Shown piece by piece: positions 62,601 to 63,256 of a stretch of DNA of 64,000 nt. The position numbers and the translations under genes were made by a program. The stretch spans positions 91,001-155,000 of the forward strand of contig JAODUO010000979.1 of the NCBI GenBank assembly GCA_025642075.2. The letters are read 5' to 3'. The notes beneath the pieces were generated by a model. The model saw only the letters and a list, made by a program, of their open reading frames with translations, ran no database searches and was not told the origin of the DNA. The stretch's first letter is position 1. Every line of letters begins with the position of its first letter. The stretch is from Ridgeia piscesae. Taxonomy: Eukaryota; Annelida; Polychaeta; Sabellida; Siboglinidae.

Positions 62601-63256
62601 GCAAACATACAGACGACCACGACATTGTCCACCTCATGTGAGTGTCACACTTGTGTCATCAAGTATTGTGGGACCAGGGTTTTTATCCGTTCAATCTCTT
62701 AATCTAACAGTGGTAAATAATTCTTTATAAATTGTTCTGATGTCAGGCTTAGTTGTTTGAATATGTTTGATTTAAGAAAGGAAGCTAATTCCGTACATAG
62801 GTTTTTATTACATCATAAATGTTTTAGTATGGTATTTATTTTATTATGTAATAAAATAATTAATTTAATTAATTTTAATATATCATCTATTATCTTAATA
62901 TCTAATACATTGTCATGTATCTTAATTACTTTTTAAATGTGTATACACTTTCGTTTTAGTTTATAATTTCTTAAATATTTCGTGTTCATTTTATATTGTG
63001 TATAACCTCATATGAATGAGCTACTACCAGAAATGTTAGTATTAATAAAATAATAATTCATTATAACAAATGTCAACTCTACTACATTACCACACATTCC
63101 TGACATGGTTTTGTTACTAGTTTTGTCTGTGTCACACTACAGGTTCAAATGTGATGAGTGTCAGGCGTTTATAGTCGGTACTCGCATCCACTGCACTGTC
63201 TGTGAAGACTTTGACCTGTGTCTTGGATGTCAGCATGCCGGGCGCTACCCTGTGTG
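1383..63256 (+). CDS. ZZEF1: ZZEF1 ortholog, 52 exons, partial at both ends
   Basis: The spliced product of 52 exons runs 1,744 codons without a stop, and every exon junction keeps phase. Domains in order, numbered from the first residue in the window: degenerate EF-hand near 108-125; APC10/DOC domain near 260-370 (motifs [23 protein letters not shown]); CUB domain near 1075-1165 ([23 protein letters not shown]); first ZZ finger near 1660-1706 ([17 protein letters not shown]); start of the second ZZ finger near 1709-1744 ([12 protein letters not shown]). This order is the ZZEF1 architecture. ZZ domains in this family read histone H3 N-termini and SUMO-like ligands; the DOC domain is a beta-jelly-roll also found in the APC/C subunit. 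The exact cellular role of ZZEF1 is poorly defined, so I infer a chromatin or ubiquitin-related adaptor only by domain. The C-terminal half, including a further CUB-like region in vertebrate homologs, lies outside the window. Confidence 0.93.
1420..2009. other. Intron 1, nothing recognised
   Basis: Unique AT-rich sequence with no repeat array or recognisable mobile element. Confidence 0.6.
2010..2136 (+). CDS. ZZEF1: ZZEF1 exon 2 (N-terminal region)
   Basis: Open for 41 codons and ending AT|gtaagt. The tail SLRSAATKV leads directly into exon 3 and resembles the ZZEF1 N-terminal helix. The acceptor is uncertain: AG at 2008-2009 keeps phase with exon 1, while the better-looking ctgcag ending at 2029 breaks phase. 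An in-frame ATG at 2015 could be the initiator if exon 1 is not used. Confidence 0.7.
2137..2954. other. Introns 2 and 3, nothing recognised
   Basis: Apart from exon 3 (2472-2556) this is unique sequence; I see no array or mobile element. Confidence 0.6.
2472..2556 (+). CDS. ZZEF1: ZZEF1 exon 3
   Basis: Acceptor tgttttag, donor gtcagt. Encodes [20 protein letters not shown] followed by RERQARNE, the conserved helix (R/L-R-W-L-x-E-R) ahead of the EF-hand in ZZEF1. Phase 2 in, phase 0 out. Confidence 0.88.
2955..3026 (+). CDS. ZZEF1: ZZEF1 exon 4
   Basis: Acceptor atttcag, donor gtgagt, 24 codons: [20 protein letters not shown] then ACIQ. This is the entering helix of the EF-hand region. The donor ATACAG|GTGAGT is repeated about nine times in the array that follows at once. 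Confidence 0.85.
3016..3357. repeat. 37-bp minisatellite carrying exon 4 donor
   Basis: About nine copies of a 37-bp unit starting exactly at the exon 4 donor. Each ends tatacag and begins gtgagtgtct, repeating the junction ATACAG|GTGAGT. Each unit runs gt...ag. Confidence 0.96.
3592..3808. repeat. 43-bp minisatellite, about 5 copies
   Basis: Units contain gtgacatcacaggtgccagt and tgtgcagaggatct. Located in intron 4, separate from the donor array. The rest of the intron to 4282 is unique. Confidence 0.93.
4283..4427 (+). CDS. ZZEF1: ZZEF1 exon 5 (EF-hand)
   Basis: Acceptor ctttccag, donor gtcagt. Encodes [20 protein letters not shown] and continues through a helix to TLQACPLTP. The loop starting at D of [10 protein letters not shown] has acidic residues at positions 1, 3, 5 and 9 but V at position 12 where Glu or Asp normally closes the site. 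It therefore looks like a weak or non-canonical calcium loop. The last 17 exonic bases are copied in the array downstream. Confidence 0.92.
4411..4694. repeat. 38-bp minisatellite carrying exon 5 end and donor
   Basis: Seven to eight copies of a 38-bp unit. Each contains the last 17 bases of exon 5 (ctgtcctctaacaccag) followed by gtcagtgttaacac. The first copy is the real exon/intron junction. 4695-5082 is unique, with one diverged half copy. Confidence 0.96.
5083..5147 (+). CDS. ZZEF1: ZZEF1 exon 6
   Basis: Acceptor ctgtttcag, donor gtatgt. Encodes [21 protein letters not shown] plus Q, matching the segment following the EF-hand in ZZEF1. Phase 1 in, phase 0 out. Confidence 0.88.
5330..5460 (-). 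mobile_element. tRNA-derived SINE, family B, copy 1
   Basis: On the - strand a tRNA-like head shows A-box tggttagcatatcc (+ 5419-5432) and B-box ggttcaatacc (+ 5387-5397), then a body with atggtatatttggc. The same order and body occur on the + strand near 17,938. End points are approximate. Confidence 0.7.
5565..5688 (+). CDS. ZZEF1: ZZEF1 exon 7
   Basis: Acceptor gttgttgtag, donor gtatga. Encodes [20 protein letters not shown] and on to SLLKES, conserved in ZZEF1 between EF-hand and DOC. The acceptor segment atgttgttgtagtt is directly duplicated just upstream (5534-5566), giving a second possible AG 20 bp earlier. Confidence 0.9.
5689..6278. other. Intron 7, short 12-bp repeat before acceptor
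   Basis: Mostly unique. A degenerate tandem of tgatgcccttgc lies at 6213-6268, immediately before the exon 8 acceptor. Confidence 0.7.
6279..6387 (+). CDS. ZZEF1: ZZEF1 exon 8 (linker before DOC)
   Basis: Acceptor actgctgcag, donor gtcagt. Encodes [20 protein letters not shown] and [15 protein letters not shown]. Low conservation except the [10 protein letters not shown] stretch, which corresponds to the segment just ahead of the DOC domain. Confidence 0.85.
6388..7639. other. Introns 8 and 9, unique part
   Basis: Outside exon 9 (6825-6890) I see unique AT-rich sequence with no array. Confidence 0.55.
6825..6890 (+). CDS. ZZEF1: ZZEF1 exon 9 (start of DOC domain)
   Basis: Acceptor cattgacag, donor gtgagt. 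Encodes [20 protein letters not shown] plus I. The [17 protein letters not shown] motif is the signature first strand of APC10/DOC domains. Confidence 0.95.
7640..7986 (-). mobile_element. tRNA-derived SINE, family A
   Basis: Read on the - strand, a tRNA-like head begins near 7986 with A-box-like tggtcgcgcggtagagcg (+ 7959-7976) and B-box ggttcaatccc (+ 7923-7933). A body follows with gtctttcggaagagacacta, a core widely seen in invertebrate SINEs. It is not a functional tRNA gene. The 3' boundary is approximate. Confidence 0.75.
8019..8165 (+). CDS. ZZEF1: ZZEF1 exon 10 (DOC domain)
   Basis: Acceptor gttgttgcag, donor gtacgt. Encodes [20 protein letters not shown], then [15 protein letters not shown] and VKEVRIP. 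DxSYMPxxIxIxVG is the core DOC jelly-roll motif. Confidence 0.95.
8385..9068. repeat. 12-bp minisatellite, about 57 copies
   Basis: Units of ttcatcctccta with occasional 9-bp and variant units. It keeps several frames open (IHPP, ILLF and SYSS peptides), which are not genes. It follows a pyrimidine-rich segment from 8180. Confidence 0.97.
9218..9378. repeat. Pentanucleotide array (ACCTT)n/(ACCGT)n
   Basis: About 32 pentamers with a block switch ACCTT, ACCGT, ACCTT. On the - strand it directly follows the decayed LINE stop codon as (GGTAA)n, so it is probably that element's 3' tail. Confidence 0.95.
9379..9720 (-). pseudogene. Decayed LINE ORF2 C-terminal fragment
   Basis: The - strand encodes broken pieces typical of the C-terminus of non-LTR retrotransposon ORF2: [40 protein letters not shown] and a final DYRDDR then TAA. 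At least one frameshift and a stop interrupt it. The TAA lies in the first unit of the GGTAA tail. The 5' end is lost. Confidence 0.75.
9873..9925 (+). CDS. ZZEF1: ZZEF1 exon 11 (DOC domain)
   Basis: Acceptor tgttttcag, donor gtaagg. Encodes [18 protein letters not shown], a DOC strand. Phase 2 in, phase 1 out. Confidence 0.88.
9926..10832. other. Introns 11 and 12, nothing recognised
   Basis: Outside exon 12 the sequence is unique, apart from a three-unit agtggcactaac repeat near 9996-10018. Confidence 0.6.
10302..10380 (+). CDS. ZZEF1: ZZEF1 exon 12 (end of DOC domain)
   Basis: Acceptor gctcctctag, donor gtatgt. Encodes [20 protein letters not shown] and KTIGY. The [23 protein letters not shown] pattern closes the DOC domain. 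Confidence 0.94.
10833..10964 (+). CDS. ZZEF1: ZZEF1 exon 13
   Basis: Acceptor ggtgttacag, donor gtgagt. Encodes [20 protein letters not shown] and on to [10 protein letters not shown]. GVSVxDASAxWY matches the ZZEF1 post-DOC helix. The donor and about 12 upstream exonic bases recur in the array downstream. Confidence 0.92.
10951..11372. repeat. Compound minisatellite carrying exon 13 donor
   Basis: Units of about 25-30 bp repeat the exon 13 end and donor (cacatacact|gtgagtattg) about 14 times, with a higher-order pattern of about 116 bp (three full blocks). Confidence 0.93.
11374..11560. repeat. Degenerate 17/35-bp repeat
   Basis: Tandem variants of ttggtaatacagccac and tcagtagtagtgccacc between the donor array and exon 14. 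Confidence 0.88.
11638..11754 (+). CDS. ZZEF1: ZZEF1 exon 14
   Basis: Acceptor cgtgtttcag, donor gtgagt. Encodes [20 protein letters not shown] then [18 protein letters not shown], the conserved proline-rich turn and helix of ZZEF1. Confidence 0.92.
11755..12184. other. Intron 14, nothing recognised
   Basis: AT-rich unique sequence. Confidence 0.6.
12185..12291 (+). CDS. ZZEF1: ZZEF1 exon 15
   Basis: Acceptor atttgccag, donor gtgtgt. Encodes [20 protein letters not shown] then [15 protein letters not shown]. LLAFxLARGxVxxLLxxL is conserved in ZZEF1. Confidence 0.92.
12292..13099. other. Intron 15, with (GA)n microsatellite
   Basis: A short (GA)n tract lies at 12456-12483; the rest is AT-rich unique sequence. 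Confidence 0.7.
13100..13180 (+). CDS. ZZEF1: ZZEF1 exon 16
   Basis: Acceptor gttctgcag, donor gtcagg. Encodes [20 protein letters not shown] and AWLKKQ. Helical, moderately conserved. Confidence 0.88.
13181..14340. other. Intron 16, nothing recognised
   Basis: Over 1.1 kb of AT-rich unique sequence with no array; unusual in this window for being repeat-free. Confidence 0.6.
14341..14442 (+). CDS. ZZEF1: ZZEF1 exon 17
   Basis: Acceptor actgtccag, donor gtaagt. Encodes [20 protein letters not shown] then [13 protein letters not shown]. The SGPENxLxxxW motif identifies the start of a beta-rich domain in ZZEF1. Confidence 0.93.
14855..16200. repeat. 27-bp minisatellite, about 50 copies
   Basis: Unit tgtttgtcatgtaagtgtga plus tgttaaa. 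Each copy holds a consensus-like donor, AT|GTAAGT, but the array starts about 410 bp from the exon 17 donor. It ends 11 bp before exon 18. The 14443-14854 segment is unique. Confidence 0.97.
16212..16297 (+). CDS. ZZEF1: ZZEF1 exon 18
   Basis: Acceptor tggcttgcag, donor gtgaga. Encodes [20 protein letters not shown] and QITKVRIK, continuing the beta-rich domain (xxITxxRIxV). Confidence 0.92.
16298..17684. other. Intron 18, strongly AT-rich
   Basis: 16850-17300 is very AT-rich with short TATA runs. No gene or mobile element that I can support. Confidence 0.6.
17685..17740 (+). CDS. ZZEF1: ZZEF1 exon 19
   Basis: Acceptor gtgttcccag, donor gtaagt. Encodes [18 protein letters not shown] (phase 2 out). 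GxxHGxIFVYxS matches the ZZEF1 segment before the D/FxxEKHxxxF helix. Confidence 0.9.
17935..18140 (+). mobile_element. tRNA-derived SINE, family B, copy 2
   Basis: A-box-like ggtgattagcacatcc at 17938-17953, B-box-like agttcaatac at 17976-17985, then cggtatatttggtgttgg as in copy 1 on the other strand. The 3' end is approximate. Confidence 0.65.
18444..18566 (+). CDS. ZZEF1: ZZEF1 exon 20
   Basis: Acceptor gtcatcacag, unusual donor gttcgt. Encodes [20 protein letters not shown] and on to HFTVEVG; the spliced codon TG+G restores the Trp of VGWDE. The weak donor is supported by phase and by homology across the junction. Confidence 0.88.
18755..20105. repeat. 14/16-bp alternating minisatellite
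   Basis: Variants of ggaggtgacatgtgtt and ggaggtgacatgtt fill most of intron 20, with higher-order blocks including taacatg and gacgtg variants. The - strand frames ([10 protein letters not shown] peptides) are artefacts. Confidence 0.96.
20127..20169 (+). CDS. ZZEF1: ZZEF1 exon 21
   Basis: Acceptor tttgttacag, donor gtgggt. A 43-nt exon encoding [15 protein letters not shown], joining exon 20 to YILVRF. It lies isolated between two large arrays. Confidence 0.88.
20386..25372. repeat. 37-bp minisatellite, about 135 copies
   Basis: Unit tgtacacaaatgaatgggtg plus tggctcatgaccattac fills nearly all of intron 21 (5 kb). Local variants cluster: ggatttgg units at 21.5-22.8 and 23.2-23.35 kb, caccaataaatg units at 24.6-25.2 kb. 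Larger blocks are duplicated. Confidence 0.98.
25668..25784 (+). CDS. ZZEF1: ZZEF1 exon 22
   Basis: Acceptor tgtttgcag, donor gtaagt. Encodes [20 protein letters not shown] then [19 protein letters not shown]. YxxVxFxxxRQxxxERLGxxGI is strongly ZZEF1-like. Confidence 0.95.
25785..26280. other. Intron 22, unique part
   Basis: Unique AT-rich sequence before the next array. Confidence 0.6.
26304..26870. repeat. 36-bp array decaying into ttgactTGAGTGT repeats
   Basis: Six near-identical 36-bp units (gacttgagtgtggacttggg plus tgttcagttgggtata) at 26304-26525, then degenerate gttgacttgagt repeats up to the exon 23 acceptor. Confidence 0.92.
26874..26972 (+). CDS. ZZEF1: ZZEF1 exon 23
   Basis: Acceptor ggtgtttgtag, donor gtgtgt. 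Encodes [20 protein letters not shown] and [13 protein letters not shown], a helical segment. Both ends are phase 0. Confidence 0.85.
27133..27289. repeat. Fold-back palindrome with (TA)n centre
   Basis: Arms of about 55 bp (left starts tcacattgtagtgacagaaa, right ends tctgtcattacaatgtga) flank a TA-repeat core. Only a few mismatches separate the arms. No coding content. A second TA run lies at 27459-27478. Confidence 0.9.
27681..27790 (+). CDS. ZZEF1: ZZEF1 exon 24
   Basis: Acceptor ctgtttgcag, donor gtgagt. Encodes [20 protein letters not shown] then [26 protein letters not shown] aligns to the ZZEF1 helix before the leucine-rich repeat-like segment. Confidence 0.88.
27791..28885. other. 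Intron 24, unique part
   Basis: About 1.1 kb of unique sequence before the 25-bp array; no recognisable element. Confidence 0.55.
28895..33365. repeat. 25-bp minisatellite, about 180 copies, carrying exon 25 acceptor
   Basis: Unit tgtgttgtag|gtgatgatgtcatca runs up to the exon 25 acceptor (tgttgtag|GTACTGC). Every unit repeats an AG|GT junction. Variants gacgatg, ttgatg, gtcaac and rare indels are scattered. 4.5 kb in total. Confidence 0.98.
33366..33441 (+). CDS. ZZEF1: ZZEF1 exon 25
   Basis: Acceptor tgttgtag, donor gtgagt. Encodes [20 protein letters not shown] and KPEHK. The acceptor is the last of about 180 tandem copies of tgttgtag in the array upstream. Confidence 0.9.
33846..33957 (+). 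CDS. ZZEF1: ZZEF1 exon 26
   Basis: Encodes [20 protein letters not shown] and on to KQIIID, donor gtaaat. HLCxxVDK is conserved. The acceptor is not certain: AG at 33844-33845 is phase-correct, but in-frame alternatives upstream (after cattaaacag or cacaaacag) would add a short basic peptide. Confidence 0.85.
34321..34391 (+). CDS. ZZEF1: ZZEF1 exon 27
   Basis: Acceptor gtctcttccag, donor gtatat. Encodes [20 protein letters not shown] plus AAD. G-AAxFFPxxxxRRxxLFxMMK is a highly conserved ZZEF1 motif. Confidence 0.94.
34778..34885 (+). CDS. ZZEF1: ZZEF1 exon 28
   Basis: Acceptor ttgtctcag, donor CAG|GTAACA. Encodes [20 protein letters not shown] then [16 protein letters not shown]. SLCxxFSxxDPxGLLxLP matches ZZEF1. 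The open frame continues through the following 15-bp array to 36310, so the true donor cannot be fixed from sequence. Confidence 0.92.
34871..36290. repeat. 15-bp minisatellite carrying exon 28 donor, about 95 copies
   Basis: Unit cacag|gtaacaccat. The first copy is the exon 28 end itself (accagcacag|gtaac). Being 15 bp, it keeps the exon frame open as [10 protein letters not shown] and VTPPQ repeats to a stop at 36308-36310. Confidence 0.98.
36395..36985. repeat. About 24-bp GT-rich repeat
   Basis: Irregular units of tgtctttgtgtcactttgta plus tatg in the second half of intron 28, up to 35 bp before exon 29. Confidence 0.93.
37020..37254 (+). CDS. ZZEF1: ZZEF1 exon 29 (longest exon in window)
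   Basis: Acceptor tgcctgcag, donor gtaggt, 78 codons. Starts [20 protein letters not shown] and includes [19 protein letters not shown] is conserved in ZZEF1. Predicted helical. Confidence 0.93.
37290..37795. repeat. Pyrimidine-rich low-complexity tract
   Basis: About 500 bp of CT/CCCT on the + strand in intron 29, including a perfect (CT)n run near 37642-37668. This could form triplex DNA; any frames across it are artefacts. Confidence 0.93.
37889..37959 (+). CDS. ZZEF1: ZZEF1 exon 30
   Basis: Acceptor gttttcag. Encodes [21 protein letters not shown] then NEV. Two overlapping phase-0 donors are possible, GTG|gtgggt (used here) or GAA|gtggtg, differing by one Val codon. Confidence 0.85.
37960..38572. 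other. Intron 30, unique part
   Basis: Unique AT-rich sequence before the 21-bp array. Confidence 0.6.
38578..39075. repeat. 21-bp minisatellite, about 23 copies
   Basis: Unit tgttccatgtgtggatgatta with T/C alternation at one site. Divisible by three, so both strands stay open (DDYVPCV and MEHNHPH peptides). Confidence 0.97.
39237..40248. repeat. 29-bp minisatellite carrying exon 31 acceptor, about 35 copies
   Basis: Unit tgtttgtag|aatgagctgac plus tgatggttg ends at the real acceptor tgtttgtag|AATGAGTTGG. Copies share the acceptor and first six exonic bases. Confidence 0.97.
40245..40301 (+). CDS. ZZEF1: ZZEF1 exon 31
   Basis: Acceptor tgtttgtag, donor gtgagt. Encodes [19 protein letters not shown], joining exon 32 to form the conserved hydrophobic helix. 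The acceptor is the last of about 35 tandem copies. Confidence 0.9.
40302..40975. other. Intron 31, unique part
   Basis: Unique sequence before the 36-bp array. Confidence 0.6.
40976..45075. repeat. 36-bp minisatellite, about 114 copies
   Basis: Unit cttgtcacttgagagtcaga plus tgtccaccccaccaca with variants ccacattgcc, ccacactgcc and one-base deletions that shift frames. An 848-codon frame at 42603-45149 results from the unit length and is not a gene. It stops about 60 bp before exon 32. Confidence 0.98.
45137..45265 (+). CDS. ZZEF1: ZZEF1 exon 32
   Basis: Acceptor tctctcacag, donor gtgacc. Encodes [20 protein letters not shown] and on to [11 protein letters not shown]. Corresponds to the leucine-rich helices preceding the CUB domain. 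Confidence 0.92.
45555..45659 (+). CDS. ZZEF1: ZZEF1 exon 33 (CUB approach)
   Basis: Acceptor ttgtggccag, donor gtctgt. Encodes [20 protein letters not shown] then [15 protein letters not shown]. WExESxHNYxNxxH is the conserved lead-in to the CUB domain. Confidence 0.95.
46038..46105 (+). CDS. ZZEF1: ZZEF1 exon 34 (CUB domain)
   Basis: Acceptor ctgttatag, donor gttagt. Encodes [20 protein letters not shown] plus EN. FPGAxxFxVEFDxRCETE is a strong ZZEF1 CUB motif. Confidence 0.95.
46415..46580 (+). CDS. ZZEF1: ZZEF1 exon 35 (CUB domain core)
   Basis: Acceptor tcgccag, donor gtactt. Encodes [39 protein letters not shown] and [16 protein letters not shown]. This is the best conserved exon in the window and identifies the gene. 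Confidence 0.97.
46945..47056 (+). CDS. ZZEF1: ZZEF1 exon 36 (end of CUB)
   Basis: Acceptor tgtgtcag, donor gtagat. Encodes [20 protein letters not shown] then [17 protein letters not shown]. VTAxGxPDVxxxWxxDLxLLxxxL is conserved. Confidence 0.94.
47057..47391. other. Intron 36, nothing recognised
   Basis: Unique AT-rich sequence. Confidence 0.6.
47392..47534 (+). CDS. ZZEF1: ZZEF1 exon 37
   Basis: Acceptor gtggctgtag, donor gtacgt. Encodes [20 protein letters not shown] and [20 protein letters not shown]. SSLWxxxFRxG matches ZZEF1 downstream of CUB. Confidence 0.92.
47565..48215. mobile_element. Nested inverted-repeat element, Penelope-like motif
   Basis: Inverted repeat arms ttagtaaattatttacct (47567-47584) and aggtaaataatttacta (47685-47701) enclose a hairpin with ctgaagaagcctgcaagatg then cagtcgaaat (47625-47655). 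A second inverted pair, ttactaaataacatgaacca (near 47696) and its complement near 48190-48212, encloses the rest. Class uncertain. Confidence 0.45.
48373..48470. repeat. 16-bp repeat, about 6 copies
   Basis: Unit gagagacttacttgct, the last copies changing to gagagacattcttgcag, 50 bp before exon 38. Confidence 0.93.
48519..48604 (+). CDS. ZZEF1: ZZEF1 exon 38
   Basis: Acceptor ttgtactcag, donor gtaagt. Encodes [20 protein letters not shown] and GHAVDFLA. Low sequence conservation; supported by phase and splice signals. Confidence 0.82.
48605..48959. other. Intron 38, nothing recognised
   Basis: Unique sequence. Confidence 0.6.
48960..49081 (+). CDS. ZZEF1: ZZEF1 exon 39
   Basis: Acceptor gtccaccag, donor gtgggt. 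Encodes [20 protein letters not shown] then [20 protein letters not shown]. AVxAxFAALIxHTxxLxExLxKY is ZZEF1-like. Confidence 0.9.
49297..49690. repeat. 29-bp minisatellite, about 14 copies
   Basis: Units of tgtgtgccacccagcaacac plus tccccaaca, with cttgcccacatagg variants in a regular pattern. First array of intron 39. Confidence 0.96.
49691..50035. other. Intron 39, unique spacer between arrays
   Basis: Unique sequence without recognisable features. Confidence 0.6.
50036..52057. repeat. 45-bp minisatellite carrying exon 40 acceptor, 45 copies
   Basis: Unit tgtttgcag|tgaagagactg plus tctgtgtgagtgagagcggtggttg repeats without length change for 2 kb and ends at the true acceptor tgtttgcag|TGAAGAGCAAG. 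Open frames of 728 (+) and 741 (-) codons are unit-length artefacts. Confidence 0.98.
52058..52143 (+). CDS. ZZEF1: ZZEF1 exon 40
   Basis: Acceptor tgtttgcag, donor gtgggt. Encodes [20 protein letters not shown] and AAGMRTFL. AYxxAxGMRxxL matches ZZEF1. The acceptor and first 7 exonic bases are tandemly repeated about 45 times upstream. Confidence 0.92.
52250..52870. mobile_element. Fold-back, repeat-bounded element of unknown class
   Basis: A long palindrome at 52257-52345 (arm aaatccacgttagtcgctag, inner arm acgcaactag) begins it. The motif gaccctagttgc recurs near 52302 and 52852. Two imperfect direct copies of ctatgtgtgaag...gatgattt lie near 52593 and 52715, and an inverted copy of tgtttaaatcatcct lies near 52370 and 52770. 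Confidence 0.5.
53045..56140. repeat. 30-35-bp minisatellite carrying exon 41 acceptor, about 90 copies
   Basis: Unit gttgttgtag|ttggaacact plus gtgagagagtct ends at the true acceptor ttgttgtag|TTGGAACAG. Length varies through the TGT run and gag/gaga indels. A block of about 891 bp is duplicated. Frames up to 1,111 codons on the - strand are artefacts. Confidence 0.98.
56141..56216 (+). CDS. ZZEF1: ZZEF1 exon 41
   Basis: Acceptor ttgttgttgtag, donor gtacta. Encodes [20 protein letters not shown] then DSPDL, a charged linker. The acceptor and first 8 exonic bases recur about 90 times upstream. Confidence 0.88.
56217..56704. other. Intron 41 with (AT)n microsatellite
   Basis: A long TA tract with one short interruption lies at 56519-56603; the rest is unique. 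Confidence 0.85.
56705..56778 (+). CDS. ZZEF1: ZZEF1 exon 42
   Basis: Acceptor gtggtttcag, donor gtacga. Encodes [20 protein letters not shown] and LKSL. CxEKxLxLLKF is conserved in ZZEF1. Confidence 0.9.
56779..57906. other. Introns 42 and 43, nothing recognised
   Basis: Unique apart from exon 43. Confidence 0.55.
57385..57462 (+). CDS. ZZEF1: ZZEF1 exon 43
   Basis: Acceptor gttttgggcag, donor gtagtg, 26 codons of basic, disordered sequence: [20 protein letters not shown] then GDKPVK. Weakly conserved linker, supported by phase. Confidence 0.78.
57907..57986 (+). CDS. ZZEF1: ZZEF1 exon 44
   Basis: Acceptor tttgcctgcag, donor gtattg. Encodes [20 protein letters not shown] and AKWCKN. The E-x-YPxxxxVxDFxxE pattern aligns to ZZEF1. 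Confidence 0.9.
57987..58552. other. Intron 44, nothing recognised
   Basis: Unique AT-rich sequence. Confidence 0.55.
58553..58661 (+). CDS. ZZEF1: ZZEF1 exon 45
   Basis: Acceptor ccggttgtag, donor gtgact. Encodes [20 protein letters not shown] then [16 protein letters not shown], a helical segment conserved in ZZEF1. Confidence 0.9.
58755..58882. repeat. (TGTTG)n pentanucleotide microsatellite
   Basis: About 25 perfect tgttg units directly upstream of the hAT-like element. Confidence 0.97.
58892..59150. mobile_element. hAT-like non-autonomous element (MITE)
   Basis: A perfect 14-bp terminal inverted repeat, CAGGGGTAGAAATA at 58892-58905 and its complement at 59137-59150, bounds 259 bp with no coding capacity. 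Subterminal copies of ctggtagtc occur in both orientations. CAGGGGT ends are typical of hAT elements. I see no clear 8-bp target duplication. Confidence 0.75.
59151..59913. other. Intron 45, remainder
   Basis: Unique AT-rich sequence. Two related segments (gcggacaa...cttgtcc near 59358 and gcggacaa...gttgtccc near 59703) hint at a further decayed element, not resolved. Confidence 0.5.
59914..60095 (+). CDS. ZZEF1: ZZEF1 exon 46
   Basis: Acceptor gacctttgcag, donor gtaaga, 60 codons. [20 protein letters not shown] then [20 protein letters not shown]. LxELLxxQxxFxxxxxxxEGCGxxLxxxxRxxYYxLVxxLV is a clear ZZEF1 match. Confidence 0.95.
60445..60511 (+). CDS. ZZEF1: ZZEF1 exon 47
   Basis: Acceptor tttgttgtag, donor gtatgt. 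Encodes [20 protein letters not shown] plus WQ; LLHLLDxxWxP continues into exon 48. Confidence 0.92.
60781..60844 (+). CDS. ZZEF1: ZZEF1 exon 48
   Basis: Acceptor ttgctttcag, donor gtaagt. Encodes [20 protein letters not shown] plus R, matching WxPxDLxFxxxxxLPxxxM of ZZEF1. Confidence 0.92.
61382..61545 (+). CDS. ZZEF1: ZZEF1 exon 49
   Basis: Acceptor gtgtgtgcag, donor gtgtgt. Encodes [21 protein letters not shown] and [20 protein letters not shown], the charged helix just ahead of the ZZ module. Confidence 0.93.
61546..61620. repeat. (TGTGCG)n/(TG)n microsatellite
   Basis: It starts directly at the exon 49 donor (AAG|gtgtgtgtgc), giving several overlapping gtgtgt and gtgcgt motifs. Confidence 0.9.
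61843..62014. repeat. 26-bp minisatellite next to exon 50 acceptor
   Basis: About six copies of atgtagatgtgacgagatgt plus tgacag; the last, imperfect copy ends tgatgttgacag at the exon 50 acceptor. Confidence 0.93.
62015..62156 (+). CDS. ZZEF1: ZZEF1 exon 50 (first ZZ zinc finger)
   Basis: Acceptor tgttgacag, donor gtgaga. Encodes [20 protein letters not shown] then [20 protein letters not shown] and LCANCYA. The Cys pairs CDGC, CLQC and CANC and the DMDLC motif are the ZZ-type zinc-binding pattern. Confidence 0.97.
62157..63142. other. Introns 50 and 51, nothing recognised
   Basis: Unique outside exon 51; 62750-63060 is strongly AT-rich. Confidence 0.6.
62583..62637 (+). CDS. ZZEF1: ZZEF1 exon 51 (end of first ZZ finger)
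   Basis: Acceptor tctctgcag, donor gtgagt. Encodes [18 protein letters not shown]. The two His of the HxxxH type (DDHDIVHL) complete the zinc ligands. Confidence 0.95.
63143..63256 (+). CDS. ZZEF1: ZZEF1 exon 52 (second ZZ zinc finger, partial)
   Basis: Acceptor cacactacag, donor gtaggt. Encodes [21 protein letters not shown] then [25 protein letters not shown] and CLGC pairs mark the second ZZ finger; its His ligands must lie in the next exon, beyond the window. Confidence 0.95.
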